Shown here: piece by piece, positions 34,297 through 42,677 of the stretch
How the letters are laid out: the number at the start of each line of letters is the position of its first letter
How positions within the stretch are numbered: the first letter of the stretch is position 1
Source of the DNA: Pollutiaquabacter aromativorans
Lineage (GTDB): Bacteria > Bacteroidota > Bacteroidia > AKYH767-A > 2013-40CM-41-45
Direction of reading: 5' to 3'
DNA: 64,000 bases
NCBI GenBank assembly: GCA_049177215.1
Contig: CP185379.1
Coordinates: forward strand, 310,001 to 374,000
Notes under the pieces: generated by a model
The model's database searches: none
What the model was told of the DNA's origin: nothing
The model's input: the letters and a program-made list of their open reading frames with translations, nothing else
Made by a program: the position numbers and the translations under genes

Positions 34297-35640
34297 ATGA
34301 AGAGTTTTCTTAAGCGACGTCTGGATCCCGAAAGCCGGAGGCTATTTCGAAACAGTGCCTGGGTGTTCTTCTCGAACATGTTCAGCACGGGTCTGGCATT
34401 CGTCCGGTCCGTGGTGATTGCCCGTGGACTGGGAGCAGGGATTTTTGGAACCTTTACGATGGTAACGGCGTTCGTCGGACTCATCCAGGAATTTCTGAAT
34501 CTCAACATCGGTACGGCCCTGATTCGACAAGGCGCGATCTTCCATGCAGAGCAACGAAACGATAAGCTGGTCGCGTTAGTCAAGGTGTCGTTGTGGCTGA
34601 GTGCGGCGATGGCGGCTTTGTCGGTCGTCGTGGTAGCCGGACTGGCCTTCTTCAGTTATTCCACCTTCTTTGAGTTACCTGATCTGCATTGGTTCATTGT
34701 AGCCTACGCGGTTGCTGCCAGCGTGACCTATTTGAATTCCATCAGCCGGGGATTACTCCGGCTCTATTACAAGTTCAGGGCGACCTCCGTTATCCAGATG
34801 ATCATGGATGTCGTGGAGACCATCAGTATCACCGTAGCCGTATTGGTGTACCCGAAGGACCTGCGCATCTTTTTCTTCGCGGTGATCGTTGCCCGTTTCC
34901 TGAACGGCTTTATCATCAATGCGCTGGCGTTTTGGGAACTTCGGCGCGAGCTTGGCCCGAATTGGAATTTGTCGGTACGTCTCACCCGTCAGGAATTGGC
35001 GGAGTTCAGAAAATTCGTGCTCGGAAATTCCATTGGCAATTCGCTCAAAACGATGATCAATCAGGGTGATGTGCTCTTGTTGGGGGCGCTTTCCAGTGCA
35101 GTACAGGTCGGTTTTTATTCCGTCTCCAAGAAATTGGCCTATTCGGTCCTGATCCTGACGGACCCCCTGGTTTCCTCCATTTATCCCCAGCTCTCGAAAC
35201 TGCTTGCAGAACGGAAATTCGCTGAAACAAGGCGAATGTTGTTTCGTATCACCTCCATTACGGTGCTTCCTGCCATTCTGTTCCTGACGGCCATGGCCTT
35301 CCTGAACCGGTGGGTGATCGTAACCTTGTACGGCGTGGAGTATGCTCCCGCCGCAGCATCGTTCTTTTATTTTCTCATCGCCTCGGTGGTGGGGGTCATG
35401 ACCTTCTGGTCCATCCCGCTGATCCAAAGCCTGGGTCTGGTCGGGTTGCGCATCAAAGTCTATGTCGTCACGCTCCTGGGCGGAAGTCTGCTTGCCTGGT
35501 GGCTGATCGGCCAATGGCAGGCTACCGGAATGGCGATCGCGTTGTTGAGTACCAACTTGTTCAGTCTGGCTTATTTCCTGTGGGCCGCAGACCGGAAAAT
35601 TCGTTCACAGGAGTCGGAGTCCGCATCCTTACAACTATGA
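34297..35640 (+). CDS. oligosaccharide flippase, Wzx-like
   Basis: A 447-aa polytopic membrane protein of the MATE/MVF-type flippase group (polysaccharide biosynthesis family), which would move lipid-linked repeat units across the inner membrane. About 12 hydrophobic segments are seen. The N-terminus has the family opening NSAWVFFSNMFSTGLAFVRS and ARGLGAGIFGTFTMV. A basic loop and KTMINQGDVLLLGALSS, typical of the central region, follow. It starts 45 nt after the kinase fragment and its stop overlaps the next start by 4 nt (ATGA), as expected for an operon. Confidence 0.92.
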   Translation: MKSFLKRRLDPESRRLFRNSAWVFFSNMFSTGLAFVRSVVIARGLGAGIFGTFTMVTAFVGLIQEFLNLNIGTALIRQGAIFHAEQRNDKLVALVKVSLWLSAAMAALSVVVVAGLAFFSYSTFFELPDLHWFIVAYAVAASVTYLNSISRGLLRLYYKFRATSVIQMIMDVVETISITVAVLVYPKDLRIFFFAVIVARFLNGFIINALAFWELRRELGPNWNLSVRLTRQELAEFRKFVLGNSIGNSLKTMINQGDVLLLGALSSAVQVGFYSVSKKLAYSVLILTDPLVSSIYPQLSKLLAERKFAETRRMLFRITSITVLPAILFLTAMAFLNRWVIVTLYGVEYAPAAASFFYFLIASVVGVMTFWSIPLIQSLGLVGLRIKVYVVTLLGGSLLAWWLIGQWQATGMAIALLSTNLFSLAYFLWAADRKIRSQESESASLQL

Positions 35641-36380
35641 TGATCCAATATAACCGCAGCACGTTTCTGCACCACCCGATCGCCCTGGCGCGGTTCGCCT
35701 TCGGTGATAAGCAGCCCTTGCACGAGGTGATGCTGTTGCATTCCGCAAAGAAATTGCTGGGCAACCGTTTCGATGAAAAGATCGCGCGTCAGGCGCTCCA
35801 GGAAATTCGTTCCTGGGAATTCGTACCGATGAATCAATTGCCCGACGTGCAACTTCCAGGCAACCGACCGACCTATCTTTTCGGCAAGTTCCTCTATTTC
35901 ATCGTGCGCTGTGCTCAGCCGGAGGTGATGGTGGAGACCGGTGTTGCGCACGGCGTTTCGTCCTGGACCATCCTCAACGCGCTGCACCGTAATGGTAAAG
36001 GCAAGTTGTATTCCATTGACCTGCCGAACCAGGATTTGCGGAGTTACAATCCTGAGAATATTCGTCAGGGATCCGGATGGGTAGTGCCCGATCTGCTGCG
36101 ACAGCGATGGGAGTTAAGGCTGGGTCCTTCACAGGAGTTATTGCCGAAACTGATCGCGGAACTTGGTTCGATCGATATCTTCTTTCACGATAGCGACCAC
36201 AGTTATGAGAATATGCTGTTTGAATTCAGAGCGGTTTACCAGGCTGTCAAGAAGAATGGGCTCATTCTTTCGGATGATGTCCACAAGAATACTTCGTTCA
36301 CGGAGTTTGTTGCCGAGAAAGGCATCCTGGGAATACAGTTCGCGACGAAGGGCGGAGCGGCTGTGAAGAATAAGGACTAA
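35637..36380 (+). CDS. class I SAM-dependent methyltransferase
   Basis: A 247-aa cytoplasmic methyltransferase. I start it at the ATG that overlaps the flippase stop; a second ATG follows immediately. Motif I is VETGVAHGVSSWTI and an acidic motif II follows in LYSIDLPNQD; SIDIFFHDSDHSYENM is the signature of the Methyltransf_24/CmcI-like group, some of which methylate sugar hydroxyls. In this locus it would be expected to O-methylate a sugar of the repeat unit, but a different acceptor is possible. A 31-nt gap separates it from the aminotransferase. Confidence 0.85.
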   Translation: MMIQYNRSTFLHHPIALARFAFGDKQPLHEVMLLHSAKKLLGNRFDEKIARQALQEIRSWEFVPMNQLPDVQLPGNRPTYLFGKFLYFIVRCAQPEVMVETGVAHGVSSWTILNALHRNGKGKLYSIDLPNQDLRSYNPENIRQGSGWVVPDLLRQRWELRLGPSQELLPKLIAELGSIDIFFHDSDHSYENMLFEFRAVYQAVKKNGLILSDDVHKNTSFTEFVAEKGILGIQFATKGGAAVKNKD

Positions 36381-36411
36381 GAGAACGAACCGATTACATT
36401 TCTGCTGACTG

Positions 36412-37515
36412 ATGCTGCCGATCTATAAACCCTACCTGCCGGCTTCTTCCCTGCGCTACGCGCACGATGCCCTCGATTCGACCTGGATATCTTCGCAAGG
36501 TGTCTATATCGATAAGGCCAAGGAGCAACTGAAGGAGCTGATCAAGAGCCGGTACGTGGTACTGGTCAACAACGGTACCTGTGCCACGCACATGCTGGCG
36601 CTGGGCTTGAAATTCAAGTATCCGCATATCCGTAAGATCATCGTTCCGAACAATGTCTACGTAGCAGCGTGGAACAGTTTTTTATATTCCGGTGGATTCG
36701 ATTTCGAGATCGTAGACGCGGATCTGTCGACCTGGAACATGGACCATGGCGCGATCCGGGAAATTCCGGACGACACCGCCTTGCTGGTTGTTCACAACCT
36801 CGGAAATATCATCAATGTCCCCGCGCTGCGGAAACGGTTTCCGAAGGCGGTGATCGTGGAGGATGCCTGCGAAGGGCTGTTCGGCAGTTACGACGGAATC
36901 CCTGCCGGGACCGGCTCGTTGATGGGTTCCATCTCGTTCTTCGGGAATAAGACCATCACGAGCGGCGAAGGCGGCGCGGTCTTCACACAGGACGAGGAAT
37001 TATTCGAATACCTGAATTCGGTAAGAGGGCAGGGGCAATCGTCGGTGCGTTATGTGCACGATAAGCTCGGGTATAATTACCGAATGACGAACGTTCAGGC
37101 AGCGATTCTCTGTGGACAGTTGGAACTCGTTGCCGACATCAGGAACCGGAAGCGCGAGGTGTTCGATTTGTACCGGGAGCAACTCCGGGAGGTGGATGAA
37201 ATCCGCTTCCAGCAAGAGGAACCCGGTACGGAGCATGCCCAGTGGATGTTTGCCGTCCGGTTCGAAGGCTTCGATCTTCCGACCAAGAACGCGTTGGAGT
37301 TGTTCCTGTTCGAGAACAACATCGAAACACGGCCGATGTTCTATCCGATCGACCGACACGCGCACCTCAGCCGGTTCAAGGGAGCGCATGCTGTCGCCAA
37401 CCAGCTGAATCATCAATGCCTGTTGCTGCCCAGCTTCCCGGAGATGACCCGTGGACAAGTGCTCAACGTTTCCAGAAAGATCAAGGATTTTCTACGCACC
37501 CGTGGGAGCCGATGA
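36412..37515 (+). CDS. DegT/DnrJ/EryC1/StrS family sugar aminotransferase
   Basis: A 367-aa PLP-dependent aminotransferase that converts a nucleotide-linked keto-sugar to an amino sugar. Family motifs seen are the start MLPIYKPYLP, YVVLVNNGTCATHM, NNVYVAAWNSFLY, VIVEDACEGLFGSY (Asp of PLP ring contact) and SFFGNKTITSGEGG with the Schiff-base Lys180. Length fits. The stop overlaps the formyltransferase start, which suggests that the amino sugar is next N-formylated. No dehydratase that would supply the keto-sugar is in the window, so the precursor must be made elsewhere. Confidence 0.93.
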   Translation: MLPIYKPYLPASSLRYAHDALDSTWISSQGVYIDKAKEQLKELIKSRYVVLVNNGTCATHMLALGLKFKYPHIRKIIVPNNVYVAAWNSFLYSGGFDFEIVDADLSTWNMDHGAIREIPDDTALLVVHNLGNIINVPALRKRFPKAVIVEDACEGLFGSYDGIPAGTGSLMGSISFFGNKTITSGEGGAVFTQDEELFEYLNSVRGQGQSSVRYVHDKLGYNYRMTNVQAAILCGQLELVADIRNRKREVFDLYREQLREVDEIRFQQEEPGTEHAQWMFAVRFEGFDLPTKNALELFLFENNIETRPMFYPIDRHAHLSRFKGAHAVANQLNHQCLLLPSFPEMTRGQVLNVSRKIKDFLRTRGSR

Positions 37516-38207
37516 TGGGCGATCAACCAACACCTGGTGCTCCGCGAATCGCAATTTTATGTGGTAGTGCAGGAGGGGACCTTCGTGCACTGCTGTCTGC
37601 ACGCGAAGCCGGATTGGTCGGATTCAGTATCGTTTCCTGTTTCGCTACGAGTACTACGTCCACCGCACTGGCTGTCTTAGGACAAGCCGGCTCTGATCCC
37701 GCCCATGGTGAATCGCTTCGCTTCAAAAGCAACCGGGAAGAGGCTTTCGGCACTGTTGCAAGGGATTGGGAGACGACTCATCCCGAACTGGTATTCTTGT
37801 GTGGATTTCCATTTCTGCTGCCGGCAGAATTGGTGAGCGGTTTTTCCGGAAGGATCATCAATTCCCACCCATCCATACTTCCGGCTCACCCGGGTTTGTT
37901 TCGTAAAGAGGAACTTGCCGCTTCACACGATAAGTTTCTCGGTGCAACGGTGCACCGGGTTGATGAAGGCATGGATACCGGCCCGATCCTGGCACAAGCT
38001 GCTTTTCCGAACTACGGCCTGCAGGCCTTTGACCGGGTATTGCGCACATATCGTTTCATCCAGGACGTATTGATGGTCCAGGTGTTTCGGGATCTTGTTA
38101 GTTCCGCTTCGACACTACCGGCCAAGGTGTGCGGGTCGATCTTGTTCAGTCCCGGGGTGGATGAGGATATTCTACATCACTTTCTTGCCAGACATGAGCT
38201 ATCCTGA
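37512..38207 (+). CDS. formyltransferase family protein (possible sugar N-formyltransferase)
   Basis: A 231-aa protein of the N10-formyl-tetrahydrofolate-dependent formyltransferase family. The start at 37512 overlaps the aminotransferase stop; longer readings overlap that gene heavily. Hallmarks are IAILCGSAGGDLRALL at the start, NSHPSILPAHPG with the catalytic Asn and His, and VDEGMDTGPILAQ with the catalytic Asp. The fold matches PurN (GART), but the operon position right after a DegT aminotransferase favours N-formylation of an amino sugar. A purine role cannot be excluded by sequence alone. The next gene starts inside its last five codons. Confidence 0.85.
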   Translation: MMGDQPTPGAPRIAILCGSAGGDLRALLSAREAGLVGFSIVSCFATSTTSTALAVLGQAGSDPAHGESLRFKSNREEAFGTVARDWETTHPELVFLCGFPFLLPAELVSGFSGRIINSHPSILPAHPGLFRKEELAASHDKFLGATVHRVDEGMDTGPILAQAAFPNYGLQAFDRVLRTYRFIQDVLMVQVFRDLVSSASTLPAKVCGSILFSPGVDEDILHHFLARHELS

Positions 38208-39375
38208 CCTCCGCATCATCGTCCTGTCGCCGTATTGCCTGTTGCGTCCTACCACCAACCGCATCTACGATATGCGCATGAGCGACGCTTTGGCCGGTCA
38301 CGGCGCCGAGGTGGAGATCGTCTATCCGTACACCTATATGCGGGACAACATCCGGCGTGCCGAGATCCCGAAGATGTATGGCACGCGGTTTTCCGTTCGT
38401 GAACGCATGCACTGGACGCCTTTGCGCGAACACAGCCCCTCCTGGTGGAGGATCGGCTGGATCATGTTCGCCTTTAGCATGACCGCCTTGCGCCTGCGGT
38501 TCTTTTCCGGTAAGCGAAAACAAACGCTGGTATTTTCACGCGACCCCAATCTCCTGCTGCCGATCCTGCTGCTGATGAAATGGCTGGGCGGCAGACCCGC
38601 GATCAGAACCGTCTTTCTGCTGGCGGAAATGAAGGACCGTAAGTTGTACAAGTGGGTCGCGAAGAACAGCGATTTTCTCCTGGCGGGAGTTTCAGCGACG
38701 AAAGACGCGGTTCGGAAACTGGTTGACGTGCCAGAAGACCGGTTCATGCTCGCGCTTGCGCCGGTTCCCGCATATCCGAATGATTGTACCAAACAGGAGG
38801 CCCGTCAGCGTATCGGCTATTCGGAAAAAGCGCCATTGGTGGTGTATACCGGCAAGTTAGGATTGAGTAACCGGGAAGTGCGGCATATCCTCGAAGCCGC
38901 TGGGTTGGAGCCGAACTATCGGTTCCTGTTTACCGGCGGTCGTGCCAGCACGGTTGAAGCGATCAAGGCCTGGTGTGCGGAGCGAAACATTCGCAACGTA
39001 ATACTGACCGGGTTTCTGAACGATTCCACTGCTATCCGCGATTATCAACTCGCGGCCGATGTGTTGGTTTCTTATTATACCTCCGAGGACCATATGGTGG
39101 AATTCAACTACCCACAAAAGATCAACGAATACCTCTCGACCGGAAACCCGGTCGTGACCCCCGACTTCGCCGCTACACGTGATGTGATCAACGATCGGAA
39201 CGTGATTTTCGTAGAACCGGACGACAGCAAAGCCCTGCTCAACGGAATCCGGAAAGCCATCGAACAACCGGAATGGGCGGCCGGGATCGCTGCTCAGGCT
39301 AAAAAGGATGTTGCGCCGCTCTCTTTCGACGAACGGACCGGTGCCTGGCTGCGCTTTGTGCTGAAAAGGGATTGA
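38194..39375 (+). CDS. glycosyltransferase family 4-like protein
   Basis: A 393-aa GT-B glycosyltransferase. The ATG at 38194 overlaps the upstream gene by 14 nt and gives MSYPDLRIIVLSPYCLLRP, a normal N-terminal Rossmann strand; the longer frame reading through the neighbour is rejected. The C-terminal donor-binding half shows PLVVYTGKLG, FLFTGGRAS, ILTGFLNDSTAIRDYQLAADVLVSYYT, and FNYPQKINEYLSTGNPVVTPDF, a GT1/GT4 type EX7E-like region. Its acceptor and donor are unknown; it would add one sugar of the repeat unit on the cytoplasmic side. Confidence 0.88.
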   Translation: MSYPDLRIIVLSPYCLLRPTTNRIYDMRMSDALAGHGAEVEIVYPYTYMRDNIRRAEIPKMYGTRFSVRERMHWTPLREHSPSWWRIGWIMFAFSMTALRLRFFSGKRKQTLVFSRDPNLLLPILLLMKWLGGRPAIRTVFLLAEMKDRKLYKWVAKNSDFLLAGVSATKDAVRKLVDVPEDRFMLALAPVPAYPNDCTKQEARQRIGYSEKAPLVVYTGKLGLSNREVRHILEAAGLEPNYRFLFTGGRASTVEAIKAWCAERNIRNVILTGFLNDSTAIRDYQLAADVLVSYYTSEDHMVEFNYPQKINEYLSTGNPVVTPDFAATRDVINDRNVIFVEPDDSKALLNGIRKAIEQPEWAAGIAAQAKKDVAPLSFDERTGAWLRFVLKRD

Positions 39376-39524
39376 GTCCCTGACAAGTGCTCCTGATGGA
39401 GGGATAACTCTGCATGATTCGCAAGGCGGATTGCCCGCTGTACCGTAAATTGCGGAAGTTTTGGAGTTCCGATGAGCAGAGCCTGAAACAATCGAATGAA
39501 AGTGGCAGATCACAGCGTCCTGTT

Positions 39525-40538
39525 ATGAGCATGAAACGATCGGAATTCCGGGCCAGGCTGAACCGCTATGTGAATGGCGCGATCTTCAGCACTTCCGATC
39601 AGGTGCGTTCGCTGCTTTCCGACACCTGGAGTTTTCGGGCGCATGCGGCCCAGATTTGCGAAGACTATCGCGTTCTGGAACCCGCACTACCCACCCTGCC
39701 TGCAGAGGAGGTTGTAATTCCTCCCTACAAATACCGGGATGTTCGGATAGAGGACCTCCGCGGCACCCTGGAGAAAGAGTTTCGACGCGACATCGACGGA
39801 ATCGTCCTGCATGGCAGTTTCGGTAGCGGGGAGCCGGTTGCGTACAGTGATTTTGACGGACTGATCCTGCTGAACGACGAAGTATTTCAAGACGCGCCCA
39901 GGCTTGCCGATCTGGCTGCCCGACTGCACCGATTGCGTTCACCTATGTTGCAAATCGACCCCTTGCAGCACCATGGATGGTTTGTACTGACTTCCTCGGA
40001 TCTCCGTCAGTATCCGGAATCTTTCTTGCCTGTTGAAGTGCTTAAGAATGCTTGCAGCATCTACGGATACAAGGATATGCGCCTTTCTATCTCCAGGTTG
40101 GAGCACGATCCTCTGGATCAGGGTTTCAGGAGAATGGCGGATACTTTGTCTGGAAAGATCCGCAATGGGCGCGTCCCTGCGAATTTCTACCAGGCCAAGG
40201 TCTTCATGAGCGAAGTGATGCTATTGCCAGCCTTGTATGTGCAAGCCCGCGACCAAAAAGGAATCTTCAAGCGGGAGAGCTTTGCCGCTGCCCGTGCCGA
40301 TTTCAGCCCTTCGGTCTGGTCTATCATGGATGAATACTCGGCCTACCGGGCCAATTGGAATTTTCAGCCGAGAGGATTCGATAAATGGATGCTGTCAAAA
40401 AGCTCCTGGCTCTGGTTGCACTGGAGAAAGTCCCGTGGAACGCCCCTGAGTCGGGAAGTGAAAGCATTGTTTGAGCAGGAAAAATTGCAAGCCCTCGAGA
40501 CGCTGATCACGGAGATGCGTCGTCGAATCGGAAAATGA
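39525..40538 (+). CDS. nucleotidyltransferase-fold protein of unknown role, first of a coupled pair
   Basis: A 337-aa protein (an in-frame ATG at 39414 would add 37 low-complexity residues). I recognise only the nucleotidyltransferase signature: LHGSFGSGEPVAYSDFDGLIL near residue 90, i.e. GS followed by D-x-D, as in MNT/aminoglycoside adenylyltransferase-type enzymes. The rest is helical with many aromatic residues near the C-terminus (WSIMDEYSAYRANWNFQP, SSWLWLHWRKS). Its stop overlaps the next gene, another protein of the same size with the same signature. Nucleotidyl transfer to a sugar or small molecule is plausible; neither resembles the usual sugar-1-phosphate nucleotidylyltransferases. 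Confidence 0.75.
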   Translation: MSMKRSEFRARLNRYVNGAIFSTSDQVRSLLSDTWSFRAHAAQICEDYRVLEPALPTLPAEEVVIPPYKYRDVRIEDLRGTLEKEFRRDIDGIVLHGSFGSGEPVAYSDFDGLILLNDEVFQDAPRLADLAARLHRLRSPMLQIDPLQHHGWFVLTSSDLRQYPESFLPVEVLKNACSIYGYKDMRLSISRLEHDPLDQGFRRMADTLSGKIRNGRVPANFYQAKVFMSEVMLLPALYVQARDQKGIFKRESFAAARADFSPSVWSIMDEYSAYRANWNFQPRGFDKWMLSKSSWLWLHWRKSRGTPLSREVKALFEQEKLQALETLITEMRRRIGK

Positions 40539-41536
40539 GAGGGCCTTCGTTTCAATATTCCGACTTTGTCAGGCCCGCTACACGGGAAGACTATGCGCGC
40601 GCTATCGATAACCGCATCGAATGGTTGCGAAGACAGCCCGGTTTGGTCACTGTCTATTCGATCGGCAGTGTCGGGCATCCCGGGATTTCGGATATCGATC
40701 TCGTAGCCGTCTTTGAGGACGATATCGCGGTTGCTGAACATCCTTTGGATGGTCTTGATCCGATGTCGCGTTATCTGTTCGTACATACCCTCTACGGAGC
40801 AAGGCGATCCGACTTCCTGGCTGCACAGCGTTTTTCGTTCTATCAGAATTATCATCTGCTTTCGGGCGAAAACCTGCTGGCTGGCAGTCAGGATTTACCT
40901 CCCGGTCATCGCTCCACGATCGAACGACAGATCGCCCTTGAATTCATGCTTCGGATGTACATCAGCTTGTTTCTCCAACGGGAATACGGGCTGCTTCGTA
41001 TCCGGACGCTCTTGTTGCACGGGAAAGGTTTACTGAACGATGCCCGTTCACTCGGTATTCCACAGGCGGACTGGATCGGGATGCTCGAGGAAGTGATGAT
41101 GATGCGTGACCAATGGTTCACGAGAAGTGAAGCCGAAAACAACCGGGCGGTGGACGATTGGTTTCGCCGTTTTGATCCTGCTTATGGAGCTTTCCTGAAG
41201 ACGTACCTGCAAGCGGAGCCGTTTGAAGTGCCGGCAACTTCCGGGTTCAACTACGCGAAGAATATCCAGGTTCGGTCCGGCGAGGTCTTGCGTGCAAGCC
41301 GACACGGTTTTCGTATCCCGTTCGGTAACGCGCTCCTTGGGCGGAAGTACTTCAACCTTCAAAACCGCCTGAACAGGTTCGTGTTCGAAGTTCCGTTCAT
41401 CAGTAGTGTCAACAACCCGCTGGTGCGCGAGTATTATGCTTTTTCAACCGGATTGAGAGACCGGACACGGCAAAACCTGCCGGGTTTCTTCGCCCTCACC
41501 AGTGCCTTTCAGGTTGGCCATGCGAATTCACCATGA
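40535..41536 (+). CDS. nucleotidyltransferase-fold protein of unknown role, second of a coupled pair
   Basis: A 333-aa protein starting in the ATGA overlap with the previous gene. The signature is SIGSVGHPGISDIDLVAVF near residue 45: GS, then D-I-D, the catalytic carboxylate pair of the nucleotidyltransferase superfamily. The following part is helical (LEFMLRMYISLFLQREYGLL) and ends in a region rich in Phe, Asn and Arg (NALLGRKYFNLQNRLNRFVF). I do not recognise a closer family. The matching length, motif and coupling suggest that the two proteins form a heteromer or divided paralogues. Function within the polysaccharide locus is unassigned. Confidence 0.75.
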   Translation: MRGPSFQYSDFVRPATREDYARAIDNRIEWLRRQPGLVTVYSIGSVGHPGISDIDLVAVFEDDIAVAEHPLDGLDPMSRYLFVHTLYGARRSDFLAAQRFSFYQNYHLLSGENLLAGSQDLPPGHRSTIERQIALEFMLRMYISLFLQREYGLLRIRTLLLHGKGLLNDARSLGIPQADWIGMLEEVMMMRDQWFTRSEAENNRAVDDWFRRFDPAYGAFLKTYLQAEPFEVPATSGFNYAKNIQVRSGEVLRASRHGFRIPFGNALLGRKYFNLQNRLNRFVFEVPFISSVNNPLVREYYAFSTGLRDRTRQNLPGFFALTSAFQVGHANSP

Positions 41537-41579
41537 TCTGGAACCGTAACGAGTATTCTGCCGTATTCGCTTAAGACGG

Positions 41580-42590
41580 ATGAACATCCTTTGGCAAAGT
41601 AAGACGGCTACCGTAGCCGAGGCATTCCGGGTCGGCCCGGATCAGATTCCCATGAACGGTGGAAATGCCTACGATGTTCAGGCTGCTCTTGCGTTGAAGA
41701 ACCACTTTTCGATTGCGATCGATCCTGTTACCATTCGGGGAAAGGAGAATGTGCTGGCGTATTGGTGGAAGATGTCGCGCCACAAGGCAAAGGCCGATCT
41801 GCTCATCCTGGAGCCGTTCCCGATCGTTTACGGCCGACGTTTGCCAGGGCAGCGTTCCATCGCGATGATCCATCATATCGATCCGGTGATCCGAAGCTCC
41901 AGTCGCTACCACCGTTGGTATTTCGACCGCCTGATCCGCCGCACGAAATCCTGCGATTGCGTGGTCACGGTTTCCCGCTATTGGCAGGACTATTTCATCA
42001 CACAGGGTTGTAATAAGGTAGAGGTCATTTACAACGCCTTTGATCCTGAACCTTATCGTACTCCCGGATTCGATGCGCGTGCCTTTCGGGTCCGACATGG
42101 ACTGCCGGAAGACAAACCACTGGTTTATATCGGTAATGCCATTCGGGAAAAGGGCGTTTACGAGGTATACGAAGCCTTGAAGGATCAACCCTACCACCTG
42201 GTCATGACCGGTGCTGCCAACCGTGCCGGAGACCTTCCCGTGCAGTACCTGAAGCTCAACCGTCAGGATTATCGTGGCTTGCTGCGAGCATCCGATGTGG
42301 TGATCGCATATTCCCGCATGATCGAGGGCTGGAACCGTATCGCCCACGAAGCCTTGCTGAGCGGTACTCCGGTCGTAGGAAGCGGCACCGGGGGCATGCA
42401 TGAACTCCTGGAAAACGCCGGGCAACCCGAGGTTCAAAGTCCCGAAGAGCTGGTGGCCGCCGTGGAAGCGGTACTCAGAGACCGGAGGACCTACGCCGAT
42501 AAGGGATACGACTATATCCGTCAGTTTGACCTGGCCTATTTTGAGCGACGCTGGAAAGCCGTGGTCGACCAGGTAATGCAAGGCGGATAA
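41580..42590 (+). CDS. glycosyltransferase family 4 (GT-B)
   Basis: A 336-aa retaining-type glycosyltransferase. The N-terminal half carries NGGNAYDVQAALALKNHF and RSIAMIHHIDPVIRSSSRYH; the C-terminal half carries VTVSRYWQDYF, VIYNAFDPEPY, PLVYIGNAIREKGVYEVYEAL and ARMIEGWNRIAHEALLSGTPVVGSGTGG, the donor-binding segment with the E-x7-E spacing typical of GT4. It would add a sugar to the lipid-linked repeat unit in the cytoplasm. A small hairpin (AACGG-AAA-CCGTT, 42595-42607, then TTTC) follows, perhaps weakly separating it from the asparagine synthase gene. Confidence 0.9.
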   Translation: MNILWQSKTATVAEAFRVGPDQIPMNGGNAYDVQAALALKNHFSIAIDPVTIRGKENVLAYWWKMSRHKAKADLLILEPFPIVYGRRLPGQRSIAMIHHIDPVIRSSSRYHRWYFDRLIRRTKSCDCVVTVSRYWQDYFITQGCNKVEVIYNAFDPEPYRTPGFDARAFRVRHGLPEDKPLVYIGNAIREKGVYEVYEALKDQPYHLVMTGAANRAGDLPVQYLKLNRQDYRGLLRASDVVIAYSRMIEGWNRIAHEALLSGTPVVGSGTGGMHELLENAGQPEVQSPEELVAAVEAVLRDRRTYADKGYDYIRQFDLAYFERRWKAVVDQVMQGG

Positions 42591-42677
42591 ATGGAACGGA
42601 AACCGTTTTTCTCCGTAATAGTTATCTTGCTATAATCGTCGCAGCTGCGTTTTTACGACAGCAGCGTATCTGTCCTC

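Noticed and set aside
41571..42581. 336-codon reverse open frame opposite a glycosyltransferase
   Set aside because: Exactly mirrors the GT4 gene, whose forward motifs are clear.
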